From assembly GCF_025403375.1 (NCBI RefSeq), contig NZ_JAMPTM010000002.1:1-64000 (forward strand): 64,000 nt of DNA, given 5' to 3'. The translations under genes and the position numbers were made by a program. The DNA comes from Frankia gtarii (GTDB taxonomy: Bacteria > Actinomycetota > Actinomycetes > Frankiales > Frankiaceae). Positions 18,358 through 26,323 of this stretch are shown here, one piece after another; the stretch's first letter is position 1, and each line of letters starts with the position of its first letter. The notes under the pieces are model-generated. The model ran no database searches, was not told where the DNA came from, and saw only the letters and a list, made by a program, of their open reading frames with translations.

Positions 18358-19557
18358 TCAGCGGACGCCGGCGAGCGCGGCGGCGTCGAAACCGGGGGCG
18401 AGGGCGCCGGGATGGGTGTCCTGGAGGGCGCCGCGCTGCCCGGTGGCCGCCCGGTGCGCGATCTCCTGGCGGACCAGCGGCAGGACGTGGCGGCCGTAGT
18501 CGACGGCGTCCGCGAGGGTGTCGTAGCCGCGGATCGACACCAGGCTCGCGCCCTGGTCGACGTAGTCGAGGATCGCGGCGGCGACCGTCTCCGGGCTGCC
18601 CACGAGCGCGGTCGACGCACCCAGCCCGCCGGTCGCGGCCGCGGTGCGGGTCCACAGCGCACGGTCGTAGACCTCGGACTTCTCGGCGAACGCGAGGGCA
18701 CGCTGCGAGCCGACGTTCTGCGGGGCGCCCTTGAGGAAGGCCCGCGCCGGGCCGGCGTTGAAGGTCTGCTCGATCCGGGCGGCGTAGTCGAACGCCTTGC
18801 GCCAGGCCAGCTCGTCCGTCCGGGCGATGATCGGGCGGAAGGTCACCCAGATGCGCGGGCGGTCGGTGCGGCCGGCCGCGGCGGCGATGGCGTTGACCCG
18901 GTCGATCTCCTTGCGCAGGTCGGCCAGTGGCTCGCCCCAGAAGCTGAAGATGTCCGCCTTGGCGCCGCCGACGCCGAACGCGGCGTCGGACTGCCCGCCG
19001 ATCGAGATCGGGATGGTGCTGCCGTACGGCGCGAAGCCGGGGCCGAACTCGTCGAACTTGTAGAACTCGCCCTCGTGGCTGAATGGGCTGGTCTCGGTCC
19101 AGGCGCGGCGCAGCAGGTCGATGAACTCCGACGTGCGCGCGTAGCGGCGGTCCTTCGGTAGGTAGTCGCCCTGGCGGGCCTGCTCGGCGTCGTTACCCCC
19201 GGAAATGATGTGGACGACGGCGCGGCCCTCGGTGAGCTGGTCGAGGGTCGCGAGCTTCTGCGCCGCCACCAGCGGGAACGTGGTGTTCGGCCGTAGCGCG
19301 ACGATGGGGCGCAGGCGCTCGGTCAGCTGGCCGACGGCGGAGGCGAGGACGAACGAGTCGGCGCTGTTGGAGCCGTAGGGCAGCAGGGTGTAGTCGTAGC
19401 CCGATTCCTCGAGGGCACGCACGTACTTCTTGAAGTACGGCAGGTCGATGCCGCGGCTGGGCACCGGGTTGAGCTCGGTCGACGGGTTGAGGTGCGACAG
19501 GCTGATGAACTCGACCTGCGGGGACGCGGTCTCGGGGATCGCGGTGGCATTGGTCAT
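18358..19557 (-). CDS. SsuD-like flavin-dependent monooxygenase (LLM class)
   Basis: A 399-residue LLM enzyme resembling alkanesulfonate and sulfone monooxygenases. Family signs are VEFISLSHLNPSTE at the start, YDYTLLPYGSNSADSF, LRPNTTFPLVAAQKLATLDQLTEGRAVVHIISGGND and the QGDYLPKDRRYARTSEF block. These enzymes use FMNH2 to cleave C-S bonds. It is the first gene after a cysteine-containing leader peptide and heads the operon containing two ABC exporter halves and another LLM. The ATG at 19557 has AAAGGA upstream. The substrate itself is not determined. Confidence 0.85.
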   Translation of the reverse strand: MTNATAIPETASPQVEFISLSHLNPSTELNPVPSRGIDLPYFKKYVRALEESGYDYTLLPYGSNSADSFVLASAVGQLTERLRPIVALRPNTTFPLVAAQKLATLDQLTEGRAVVHIISGGNDAEQARQGDYLPKDRRYARTSEFIDLLRRAWTETSPFSHEGEFYKFDEFGPGFAPYGSTIPISIGGQSDAAFGVGGAKADIFSFWGEPLADLRKEIDRVNAIAAAAGRTDRPRIWVTFRPIIARTDELAWRKAFDYAARIEQTFNAGPARAFLKGAPQNVGSQRALAFAEKSEVYDRALWTRTAAATGGLGASTALVGSPETVAAAILDYVDQGASLVSIRGYDTLADAVDYGRHVLPLVRQEIAHRAATGQRGALQDTHPGALAPGFDAAALAGVR

Positions 19558-19897
19558 TGCGCCAGTCCTTTCGAACGTCTGATCGCTATCCGGGCACGCG
19601 GGAGGCCGTCTCGGGCGGGATCGTGGCGCTGTCGCGCCGCAGGGAGCATCGGGTCTGACTCGGAGTCGGGTTCGCCGTGGCTCGGTGCGCTCGCCCGGTC
19701 AGGGCGGCGGTGCTTCGGGGGGGCCGACCGGCCCCGGCCTGCACCCTGGCGCCAGGCGCAGGGTCAGACACCGCCCTGATGTGCGGGGCGGCTGAGGTCG
19801 ACGGTGCAGTTGACGTGCGGGGCTGGTCGGCCAAGCCGCGACGGGGTCGGCGGGCGGGCCGGGACGGCGGGACCGGCAGGGGCGACGGAGGGCCCGA
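19558..19897 (-). promoter_or_regulatory. Leader region before SsuD-like gene
   Basis: 340 bases with no supported gene lie between the leader peptide stop and the SsuD-like start. Two mutually exclusive stems share bases 19743-19764: a CCTGGC/GCCAGG palindrome and an outer ACCCTG/CAGGGT pair. A GGGGCC/GGCCCC stem lies at 19720-19735. Overlapping stems are what an attenuator needs, but no folding was computed. Confidence 0.35.
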
Positions 19898-20047
19898 TCA
19901 GCAGGGTCGACAGCAGGCGGAGGCGAGGATCCCGAAATCGACGAATCGCCGACGGGTCAGTATCCGCGCCGGGGCGGTCGCGCGCGCCGGGTGGCGGCCG
20001 CGCGCTGGAACCAGCCCGCCGACGGTCCCACCCAGATTCCCTGACAT
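19898..20047 (-). CDS. Putative leader peptide with RRFVDF...CC motif
   Basis: A 49-codon ATG frame on the minus strand ends in TRRRFVDFGILASACCRPC and then stops. It aligns with the leader peptide at 1327 (RRHVDFARVQSSLC) and with the recalled family pattern RRxVDLxRVxSxLC. Three cysteine codons within the last five suit ribosome stalling under cysteine shortage. The next gene in the same direction is an SsuD-like monooxygenase. No strong ribosome site precedes the ATG, so a closer non-ATG start is possible. A CTGACA/TGTCAG palindrome overlaps the ATG. Confidence 0.5.
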   Translation of the reverse strand: MSGNLGGTVGGLVPARGRHPARATAPARILTRRRFVDFGILASACCRPC

Positions 20048-20056
20048 GTTTGTCAG
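20041..20056. promoter_or_regulatory. CTGACA-TGTT-TGTCAG palindrome
   Basis: Six-base perfect arms with a four-base spacer overlap the leader peptide start. It could be a repressor site for the LLM/ABC operon; no regulator is identified. Confidence 0.35.
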
Positions 20057-20116
20057 GATGATGGGAAATTGTTGGGCTGTCCAACGCCTATCCGCGATCG
20101 CACCGATCGGGATTCG

Positions 20117-20200
20117 TCATCGATCGGGTCGGATGACGCCGGCGATCATCGAGGTCATGACCTTGTGGACGGCGTCAGCGGCGAGGTGGGCGGCGACCAT
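20117..20200 (-). pseudogene. TetR C-terminal fragment cut by IS605-type insertion
   Basis: The 27-codon frame MVAAHLAADAVHKVMTSMIAGV parallels the tail of the TetR copy at 21568 (MVSAYLAAEH and DTIHKVVSTAIADVT). It begins exactly where the IS left end begins: the other copy gives the uninterrupted sequence across this point. A GGAGG ribosome site supplied by the IS stands six bases before its ATG. Confidence 0.6.
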
Positions 20201-20593
20201 CAAAGACCTCCGGAGGGGACTGTGCGCCTTCAGGCGTCAGGGGAATCCGGACCGGTGCGGACCCGCCTTGACGTGCTCATCCGCGAGCGGTGCGCCGCGT
20301 GCGACTGGCCGGTCGTCGCGTTGGGACCGGATCGGAGCGTGTTCACCTGTTCGTCGAGGCTCACCCGGAGCACTCCCCGTCGTAGAGGGGTGTTGCGTGC
20401 CAGGGCGGCCAGCGTCGGGCGGGTCGTCGTCGAGGTTGACGCCCGCCGCATCTCCCAGTGCTGCGCGGCCTGTGGGCATGTGGCGAGGGAGAACCGGCCC
20501 ACGTGGGCCGCGTTCGTCTGTGTGCGGTGTGGGCATGTCGCGGACGCGGACGAGAACGCGGCCGTCAACCCGTCCCGGCCCCGACCCGGGTGA
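20201..20593 (+). mobile_element. IS200/IS605-family remnant (left end, partial tnpA, tnpB tail)
   Basis: The left end (CAAAGACCTCCGG, then a CGCC-TTCA-GGCG stem) and the partial tnpA match the element at 42036-43624 closely. The tnpA part ends at the same TAG codon. It is then joined directly to the last part of tnpB: GRVVVEVDARRISQ, the zinc ribbon with C-x2-C pairs, and ADADENAAVN with the final catalytic aspartate. Most of tnpB and the right end are deleted, so it cannot move or cut. Confidence 0.8.
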
Positions 20594-20662
20594 ATCCCCG
20601 GCCAGCGAGCCGTACCAGCTCGACCGCGACAACGGCCGGTCTTCCGGATACGCTTCTGAAAC

Positions 20663-20800
20663 CTGATCATCGTTGATGACATCGGTATGCTGCCTGCCGG
20701 CCACGATGCCGCCGAGGAGTTCGACCGGCTGACCGACGCCGCCTGCGAACACCGCAGCGCCGTGGTCACGTCCGACATTCCGACCGCCCGGCCGCTGCCT
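20663..20800 (+). pseudogene. IS21-type IstB ATPase fragment
   Basis: The frame reads LIIVDDIGMLPAGHDAAEEF and then RSAVVTSDIPTARPL, matching the Walker B region and following helix of IstB-like helper ATPases. A stop lies just upstream in frame and the rest is not recognisable. It is a second, unrelated transposon scar next to the IS605 remnant. Confidence 0.6.
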
Positions 20801-20924
20801 TGGGCGGCAAAGGCGCCATCGCGCCGACCCGGCCAGATCCATCCTCTGCTGCGGCGGTTCCCCATGCATCACACCAGGGGATCCGCCGTCGTCGTATGCA
20901 CCCGCGAAAGGAGATCCGAGCACC

Positions 20925-21482
20925 GTGAGCACACCCGACGAGTTCGTCGTCATCACCGGCGGCCCCGGAGCCGGCAAGACCACCCTCATCGGCGAGCTCC
21001 AGCGCCGAGGGTTCCCCTGCGTACCCGAGGCCGGCAGGCAGATTCTCCGCGATCAGATCGCCGTCGGTGGCAACGCCCGCCACCAGGCGGACTCCCTGCT
21101 GTTCGCGGAGATCATCCTGTCGTGGGAGATGAGCTCACACCACCAGGCCACCCGGCAGGCAGGGCCGGTCTTCTTCGACCGGGGCGTACCCGACGTGGTC
21201 GGCTACCATCTGCTACTCGGCCGGCCGATTCCGGCACATGTGACCGCCGCCGCGGAGAAGTTCCGCTATCACCATCGAGTCTTTCTGGCGCCGCCCTGGC
21301 CCGAGATCTTCACCCATGACCGCGAACGCACCCAGGACTTCGACGAGGCCGTCCGCACCCATGACGCAATGGTCGAGGCCTACACCCGCCACGGCTACCA
21401 GCTGATCAGCCTGCCCAGGACCGACCTCGACTCCCGCGCCGCGTTTATCCTCCAGCGCCTGTCCTCCCATCCGCAGAACTGA
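20925..21482 (+). CDS. AAA-family P-loop ATPase/kinase-like protein
   Basis: A 185-residue protein starting at GTG. The P-loop GGPGAGKTTL is at residues 13-22, followed by a conserved EAGRQI and FFDRGVPDVVGY, then a C-terminal helical part. This is the pattern of the small AAA_28-type predicted ATPases, whose role is unknown. It is intact although surrounded by IS debris and damaged TetR copies, and may have arrived with them. Confidence 0.8.
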   Translation: MSTPDEFVVITGGPGAGKTTLIGELQRRGFPCVPEAGRQILRDQIAVGGNARHQADSLLFAEIILSWEMSSHHQATRQAGPVFFDRGVPDVVGYHLLLGRPIPAHVTAAAEKFRYHHRVFLAPPWPEIFTHDRERTQDFDEAVRTHDAMVEAYTRHGYQLISLPRTDLDSRAAFILQRLSSHPQN

Positions 21483-21504
21483 CACCAACGTCCATCGGCA
21501 ATCG

Positions 21505-21568
21505 CACCGATCGGCCTCGTCACCGATCGGCCTCGTCACCGATCGGCCTCGTCACCGATCGGCCTCGT
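21505..21568. repeat. Four perfect 16-bp tandem repeats
   Basis: CACCGATCGGCCTCGT is repeated four times without a mismatch, ending at the stop codon of the TetR pseudogene. A single related unit lies beside the TetR fragment near 20100, so the array probably expanded from the duplicated TetR 3' flank. Confidence 0.85.
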
Positions 21569-22063
21569 CATCGATCGAATCGGGTGACGTCGGCGATGGC
21601 CGTGCTCACAACCTTGTGGATGGTGTCAGCGCCCGGGGCAGTGCCGTCCCGGCCGGCGAAGAGCAGGTGGCCGCCGCCGATCAGCATGAGCGCGAGCGTG
21701 TCGGTGTCGGCCTCCGGTGCGATGCGGTGGAGATCGTGTTCGGCGGCGAGGTAGGCGGAGACCATCGCGGTGGCCTCCGCCAGGACGGGGACGCCGGTCG
21801 TTCCGGTCCGGCGCAGGGTGGCGCGCAGCTCGTCGCGTGCGGTGACGAGGCCGATGATCGCCGGCGCGACCGAGCCGAACAGGTCCGTCAACGCGCCCGT
21901 GAGATTGTCGGCGACGGTGCCGGTGCAGGACGCCCTTGGCGCAGCCCGCCTCGGTGGTGACCGCCCGGCTGGTCAGAGCGTTCGGACCGTCGCGCAGCAG
22001 GATGCGCTCGGCGGCATCGAAAAGCTGCTCGCGCACGTCGCGTAGGGCGACCCCGGTCGGCAT
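21568..22063 (-). pseudogene. TetR-family regulator, frameshifted
   Basis: The first 48 codons from the ATG at 22063 (GGAGGAAGG upstream) give a proper TetR helix-turn-helix: LFDAAERILLRDGPNALTSRAVTTEAGCAKGVLHRH. Around 21905-21920 the frame is lost. The ligand-binding part continues in another frame (TDLFGSVAPAIIGLVTARDEL through HKVVSTAIADV). The short spacing suggests a small deletion that removed the FADFDAF-type helix. The divergent methyltransferase gene may therefore have lost its repressor. Confidence 0.75.
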
Positions 22064-22124
22064 CGTTCCTTCCTCCGCCGGGGTCAGCGCGTCCTTCGAG
22101 CAGCAGCCGCACCGACAACGGCAG

Positions 22125-22883
22125 ATGGCGGAGTCGTTCGGCGCGGACCCGCAACGCTACGACCGGGCCCGCCCCCGCTACCCCGAGGTCATGGTGGACC
22201 GGATCGTCGCCGCCAGCCCTGGCCTCGACGTCCTTGACGTCGGCTGCGGGACCGGCATCGCCAGCCGGCAGTTCCACGACGCGGGCTGCCGGGTGCTCGG
22301 GGTCGACGTCGACGCGCGGATGGCCGAGTGGGCGCGGCGAAGCGGGGTCGAGGCCGAGGTGGCGGCGTTCGAGACCTGGGACCCCGCCGGCCGCGCATTC
22401 GACGCGGTCATCGCGGGGCAGACGTGGCACTGGGTGGATCCGGTCGGGGGAGCGAGCAGGGCGGCGCAGGTCCTGCAGCCCGGCGGCCGGCTGGCCGTGT
22501 TCTGGAACGTGGGCCAGCCGCCGGCTGGCCTGGCGGAGGCCTTCCGCGCGGTCTACCGTCGAGTGCTGCTCGACGCGTCGCCCTACCGCCGGGCGATGCC
22601 CGGCCTGGACGGGTACTCGACGTTGTTCACCAGGGCCGCCGATGGGATCCGCCGGTCTGGCGCGTTCGGTGACCCGGAGCAGTGGCGGTTCGACCGGGAG
22701 CAGTCCTACACCCGGGACGAGTGGCTGGACCAGGTTCCCACCTTCGGCGGCCACAGCCGGTTCCCGCCGGCCACCCTCGCGCACCTGCTGGCAGGCCTCG
22801 GTGCCGCCGTCGACGCGGTGGGCGGTGCCTTCACAATGCGCTACGCCGCCGTGGTGATCACCGCGGCACGCACCGGCACGTAG
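22125..22883 (+). CDS. Class I SAM-dependent methyltransferase
   Basis: A 252-residue methyltransferase beginning MAESFGADPQRYDRARPRYP. Motif I is LDVGCGTGIAS, followed by VLGVDVDARMAEWAR and GQTWHWVDP. It is the same type as the gene at 12356. It is divergent from the broken TetR gene with only 61 bases between the starts, so the two were probably co-regulated. The substrate is unknown. Confidence 0.85.
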   Translation: MAESFGADPQRYDRARPRYPEVMVDRIVAASPGLDVLDVGCGTGIASRQFHDAGCRVLGVDVDARMAEWARRSGVEAEVAAFETWDPAGRAFDAVIAGQTWHWVDPVGGASRAAQVLQPGGRLAVFWNVGQPPAGLAEAFRAVYRRVLLDASPYRRAMPGLDGYSTLFTRAADGIRRSGAFGDPEQWRFDREQSYTRDEWLDQVPTFGGHSRFPPATLAHLLAGLGAAVDAVGGAFTMRYAAVVITAARTGT

Positions 22884-23204
22884 CCGCGGGTGAGGAGGCG
22901 TCGGGGGGACGCGCGCCCCGTCCCGCCCCGTCCCGCCCCGTCGAGGCCGGGCGGGCTCCCCGGGAATGCCGCGGGTGGTCGCGGTGTCCATCCAGGACGA
23001 GGAGGTCACCGCGATGCGAGCAGGATCACGACCGGTGTATTCGAGGGAAACCGAGCCGCTCGAACGTCGACCTCCCGGTCGCGGGCGACACGGCAAAGGC
23101 GGTACAGTCGTCCTGACTGCCCAGAATCGGTTTATCGGTTCGTTTTCTCCGGCGTCCATACGGTCGGTCGGAAAGAGCGGCCGAAATACATCAGGGAGAA
23201 GCGC
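22884..23204. other. Intergenic region before alcohol dehydrogenase
   Basis: No gene is supported. A short run of CCCCGTCCCG repeats lies at about 22915-22940. An AT-richer stretch at 23120-23195 with GGGAGA just before the GTG start probably holds the dehydrogenase promoter. Confidence 0.3.
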
Positions 23205-24260
23205 GTGCGCGCAATACAGTTTGCCGGGGTGCGGGACGTTCGCCGGGTGGAGGTCCCGAAACCCGTCATCGGTGCTGGTCAGGCGCTCGTCAAGGTCACG
23301 GCCGCCGGGGTGTGTCAGACCGACATCCACATCCGCGGCTCGGTTGAACAGATGATTCCTGCCGGGACGATCCTGGGCCACGAGATCGCCGGTGAGATCG
23401 TCGACATCGCCGACGGCCACCCGCATTTCTCCCCGGGCTCCCAGGTGATCGTGCACCCGGTCTGGTCCTGCGGCGTGTGCCGGATGTGCGTCGCCGGCCA
23501 GGAGAACGCCTGCCGCAACACCGGGAACCGACTTTATCCCGCCCCGACGCCGGGGGTCTCCGTGAACGGCGGAATGGCTGACTACGTCGCCGTGAATGCT
23601 TCCGCGCTGGTCCCGGCCGACGGTCTCGACCCCGCCTTCGCCGCCGTGCTCGCCGACGCGGGCCTCGTGCCCTACCACTCCATCAGAGCCACCCTGGACC
23701 TGCTCCGCCCCGGTTCCACCGCGGTGGTCATCGGGATCGGCGGCCTCGGGCAGTTCGCGGTCGAGCTCCTCCGGGAACTCACCGCGGCGCAGATCATCGC
23801 CCTGGACATCAGGGACGCCTCCCTCGCCGCCGTCCAGGGGAAGGTCGACCACACGCTGCGCTCCGACGATCCCGAGGTCGCCGCGAAGGTCCTGGCGGTC
23901 ACCGGTGGTTACGGCGCCGAGGTCGTCCTGGATCTGGTCGGCAACAATCAGACCCTCGCGCTGTCGGGCGCCGTCGTCGCGCCCTACGGCGCCGTCCGGG
24001 TGCCGGGGCTCAGCGACGGGGTCTTCGCGTTCGAGACCTCGCAGACGTCGGTCTCCCTGCCGTGGGGCGCGTCGCTCACCCGCCCCTACAGCGGGAACCA
24101 CCAGGATCTTCACGACCTGGTGGCGCTGGCCCGCACCGGCCGGATCACCGCCGACCTCAGCCGTTACAGCTTCGACGACGGCCTGCAGGCGTTCGACGAT
24201 CTCGAAGCCGGCAAGATCTTCGGCCGCGCCGTCATCGTCATGGCGGACGCGACCTCCTGA
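23205..24260 (+). CDS. Zinc-dependent alcohol dehydrogenase (MDR family)
   Basis: A 351-residue medium-chain dehydrogenase starting at GTG after GGGAGA. The catalytic zinc ligands Cys37 (CQTD) and His59-Glu60 (GHE) and the structural zinc cysteines 89, 92, 95 and 103 are all present. The NAD(P) motif is VVIGIGGLGQF. It oxidises alcohols or reduces aldehydes in the cytoplasm. No operon partner is obvious, as 142 bases separate it from the HD-domain gene. Confidence 0.9.
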   Translation: MRAIQFAGVRDVRRVEVPKPVIGAGQALVKVTAAGVCQTDIHIRGSVEQMIPAGTILGHEIAGEIVDIADGHPHFSPGSQVIVHPVWSCGVCRMCVAGQENACRNTGNRLYPAPTPGVSVNGGMADYVAVNASALVPADGLDPAFAAVLADAGLVPYHSIRATLDLLRPGSTAVVIGIGGLGQFAVELLRELTAAQIIALDIRDASLAAVQGKVDHTLRSDDPEVAAKVLAVTGGYGAEVVLDLVGNNQTLALSGAVVAPYGAVRVPGLSDGVFAFETSQTSVSLPWGASLTRPYSGNHQDLHDLVALARTGRITADLSRYSFDDGLQAFDDLEAGKIFGRAVIVMADATS

Positions 24261-24402
24261 CCCGGCAACGCGGGGAGAGGCCGACGCCGCTCATGCCCCG
24301 GCGGTCGTCGGCCGCGTCCCTGGCCGTTCCCGCGGCCGTAGTCCCGGGTACCTCCACGATGGTCGACCGACGACGGTTGCGCCATCGACGGGGGGAGTCA
24401 CC

Positions 24403-25050
24403 ATGACCAGCAGCACGATGCCGCTCGCCGGCGTCCCGGTACCCGACACGAGCCTGGCCGCGCAGGCCACCGAGTTGGTGTGCGACGTGACCGACGACCT
24501 GATCTACCATCACTCGCGGCGGGTCTACTGCTTCGCCGGCCTGCAGGGACGCCGGCGCGGGCTGAGCTTCGACCCCGAGCTGCTCTACGTCGCGGCGATG
24601 TTCCACGATCTCGGCCTCGATGAGCGGTTCCGCCGCAGCGGCCGGCGCTTCGAGGTGGACAGCGCCGACGAGGCACGCCGCTTCCTGCACGGGCACGGGA
24701 TGCCCGAGGACAGCGTCCGGCGGGTGTGGACGGCCATCGCCCTGCACACCACTGCCGGCATCCCGGAGTTCATGGAGCCCGAGGTCGCCCTGCTCACCGC
24801 CGGGGTGGAGTACGACGTGCTCGGGATCGGCTACCACGACATCAGCGACGCCGACCGGGACGCGATCACCAGGCTGCACCCCCGCCCGGACTTCAAACGC
24901 CGCATCCTGCGGGCCTTCACCGACGGCATCGCGCCCCGGCCGGACACCACCTTCGGCAACGTCAAGGCGGACGTCCTCGCCCACTACCTGCCCGGCTTCC
25001 GCCGCCGCGACTTCGTCGACGCCATCCTCGACTCCCCGTGGCCCGAATAA
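24403..25050 (+). CDS. HD-domain hydrolase, cyanamide-hydratase-like
   Basis: A 215-residue HD-family metal hydrolase. The first metal histidine is in YHHSRRVY, the HD doublet in AAMFHDLGL, and further ligands in IALHTTAGIPE. The layout matches the cyanamide hydratase-like HD proteins rather than nucleotide phosphohydrolases. The ATG at 24403 follows GGGGGGAG. Its real substrate is not known. Confidence 0.8.
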   Translation: MTSSTMPLAGVPVPDTSLAAQATELVCDVTDDLIYHHSRRVYCFAGLQGRRRGLSFDPELLYVAAMFHDLGLDERFRRSGRRFEVDSADEARRFLHGHGMPEDSVRRVWTAIALHTTAGIPEFMEPEVALLTAGVEYDVLGIGYHDISDADRDAITRLHPRPDFKRRILRAFTDGIAPRPDTTFGNVKADVLAHYLPGFRRRDFVDAILDSPWPE

Positions 25051-25285
25051 CGCCGGTGATGGCACCCCGCGGCCCGATGCCGGCGCCGCGGACCGGGCAG
25101 TCTTCGGTCGCCGCGCGCCGCGTTTCGCTGCATGTGCGGAGACGTTAACCCGTAATTCCGTGGACGTTCCGGCTGGCTCGATAGCTTGCCGAGGCTCGGA
25201 AGAAGGACAGCGGGGCGATCGCCTCGAGATGACCCGACCCCGAAGCGTGAACCGCGCCGCCCTTTTTCGTGAAGGAGCCCAACCG

Positions 25286-26323
25286 TTGCGTTACCGCAGG
25301 ATCGCTTTAACCATTGTCGCGGCGGGCGCCCTCACCGTGACGACGTCGATGTCGGCCAGTGCGAAGCCCCCGACCAGCGCCGGCGGTGCCCCGTCGACGA
25401 TCGCCGTCATCGGTGACATCCCTTATGGTGCGGAGAAGATCGCCGCGTTCCCGGCGGACATCGCCAAGATCAACGCTGATCCTGACGTGTCTCTCGTCAC
25501 GCATCTCGGCGACATCAAGAATGGCAGCAGCCTCTGCTCGGACTCCTACTTCGCGACGATCAAGGCAGATTTCGATCAGTTCCAGGATCCGCTCGTCTAC
25601 ACGCCGGGCGACAACGAGTGGACTGACTGCCACCGTGCGAACAACGGCGGTTACGTTCCCACGGAACGTCTCGCCGCGCTACGTCGGCTCTTCTTCCCGG
25701 TGCCCGGCCGGACACTCGGGGTGAACGCGAAGCCGGTGATCACCCAGGCTTCGGACCCGGCGTACGCCGCCTTCGTCGAGAACACCATGTGGACTCAGTC
25801 CGGCGTGGTGTTCTCGACCCTGAACATCCCTGGCAGCAACAATGACCTCGGCCCCTGGTTCGGCGTGACCCCGCTGTCGGCGGACCAGCAGAACGAGTAC
25901 TCGACCCGGCTCGATGCCACGCTGTCGTGGATCAACACGGCGTTCAACACCGCCCGGCAGACCGGCGCGCCCGGCGTCGCGCTGCTCCTGCAGGCGGACA
26001 TGTGGGACACCAGCGCGCTGGCCGCGGGCGGGGACAGCCTGACCGGCTACGACGCCATCGTGAAGCGGATCGGCACCCTTGCCGGCCACTTCGGCAAGCC
26101 GGTGCTCCTCCTTGAAGGCGACTCGCACGTCTTCCGGGTCGACCATCCGTTCACCCGCACGGATCCGCTCTACGGCATCCATCCGCTGGCACCGAAGGAC
26201 CTCGAGGTCCCGAACGTGACGCGGATCGTCGTCGACGGCAGCGGCCAGGCGAACGACTATCTCAAACTCAGCATCGACCCGTCGGCCCCGGACGTCTTCA
26301 GCTGGTCACGCGTCAACTTCTGA
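25286..26323 (+). CDS. Secreted metallophosphoesterase-like protein
   Basis: I start at TTG 25286 because AAGGAG precedes it; the 345-residue product then begins with a signal peptide cut after SASA. The mature part carries calcineurin-like motifs: AVIGDIPYG, VTHLGDIKNGSS, TPGDNEWTD and a late GDSHVF. These ligands usually bind two metal ions and cleave phosphoesters outside the cell. Its last 67 bases overlap the convergent GGDEF gene. Confidence 0.75.
   Translation: MRYRRIALTIVAAGALTVTTSMSASAKPPTSAGGAPSTIAVIGDIPYGAEKIAAFPADIAKINADPDVSLVTHLGDIKNGSSLCSDSYFATIKADFDQFQDPLVYTPGDNEWTDCHRANNGGYVPTERLAALRRLFFPVPGRTLGVNAKPVITQASDPAYAAFVENTMWTQSGVVFSTLNIPGSNNDLGPWFGVTPLSADQQNEYSTRLDATLSWINTAFNTARQTGAPGVALLLQADMWDTSALAAGGDSLTGYDAIVKRIGTLAGHFGKPVLLLEGDSHVFRVDHPFTRTDPLYGIHPLAPKDLEVPNVTRIVVDGSGQANDYLKLSIDPSAPDVFSWSRVNF

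Noticed and set aside
13277-18499. Very long open frames on both strands (for example 2.5 kb on plus across 16004-18499)
   Set aside because: They are antisense or out-of-frame shadows of the ABC exporter and LLM genes, rich in Arg/Ala/Pro/Gly and without motifs.
19764-20084. 106-codon minus-strand frame over the leader region
   Set aside because: It has no ribosome site or family pattern; the shorter frame in another phase carries the leader-peptide motif.
21505-21568. Possible CRISPR array
   Set aside because: The 16-bp units are directly contiguous with no spacers; same for the repeats at 18302 and 59163.
25230-25286. Upstream ATG start at 25230 for the phosphoesterase-like gene
   Set aside because: The TTG at 25286 has an AAGGAG site and gives a normal signal peptide; the longer start would bury it.
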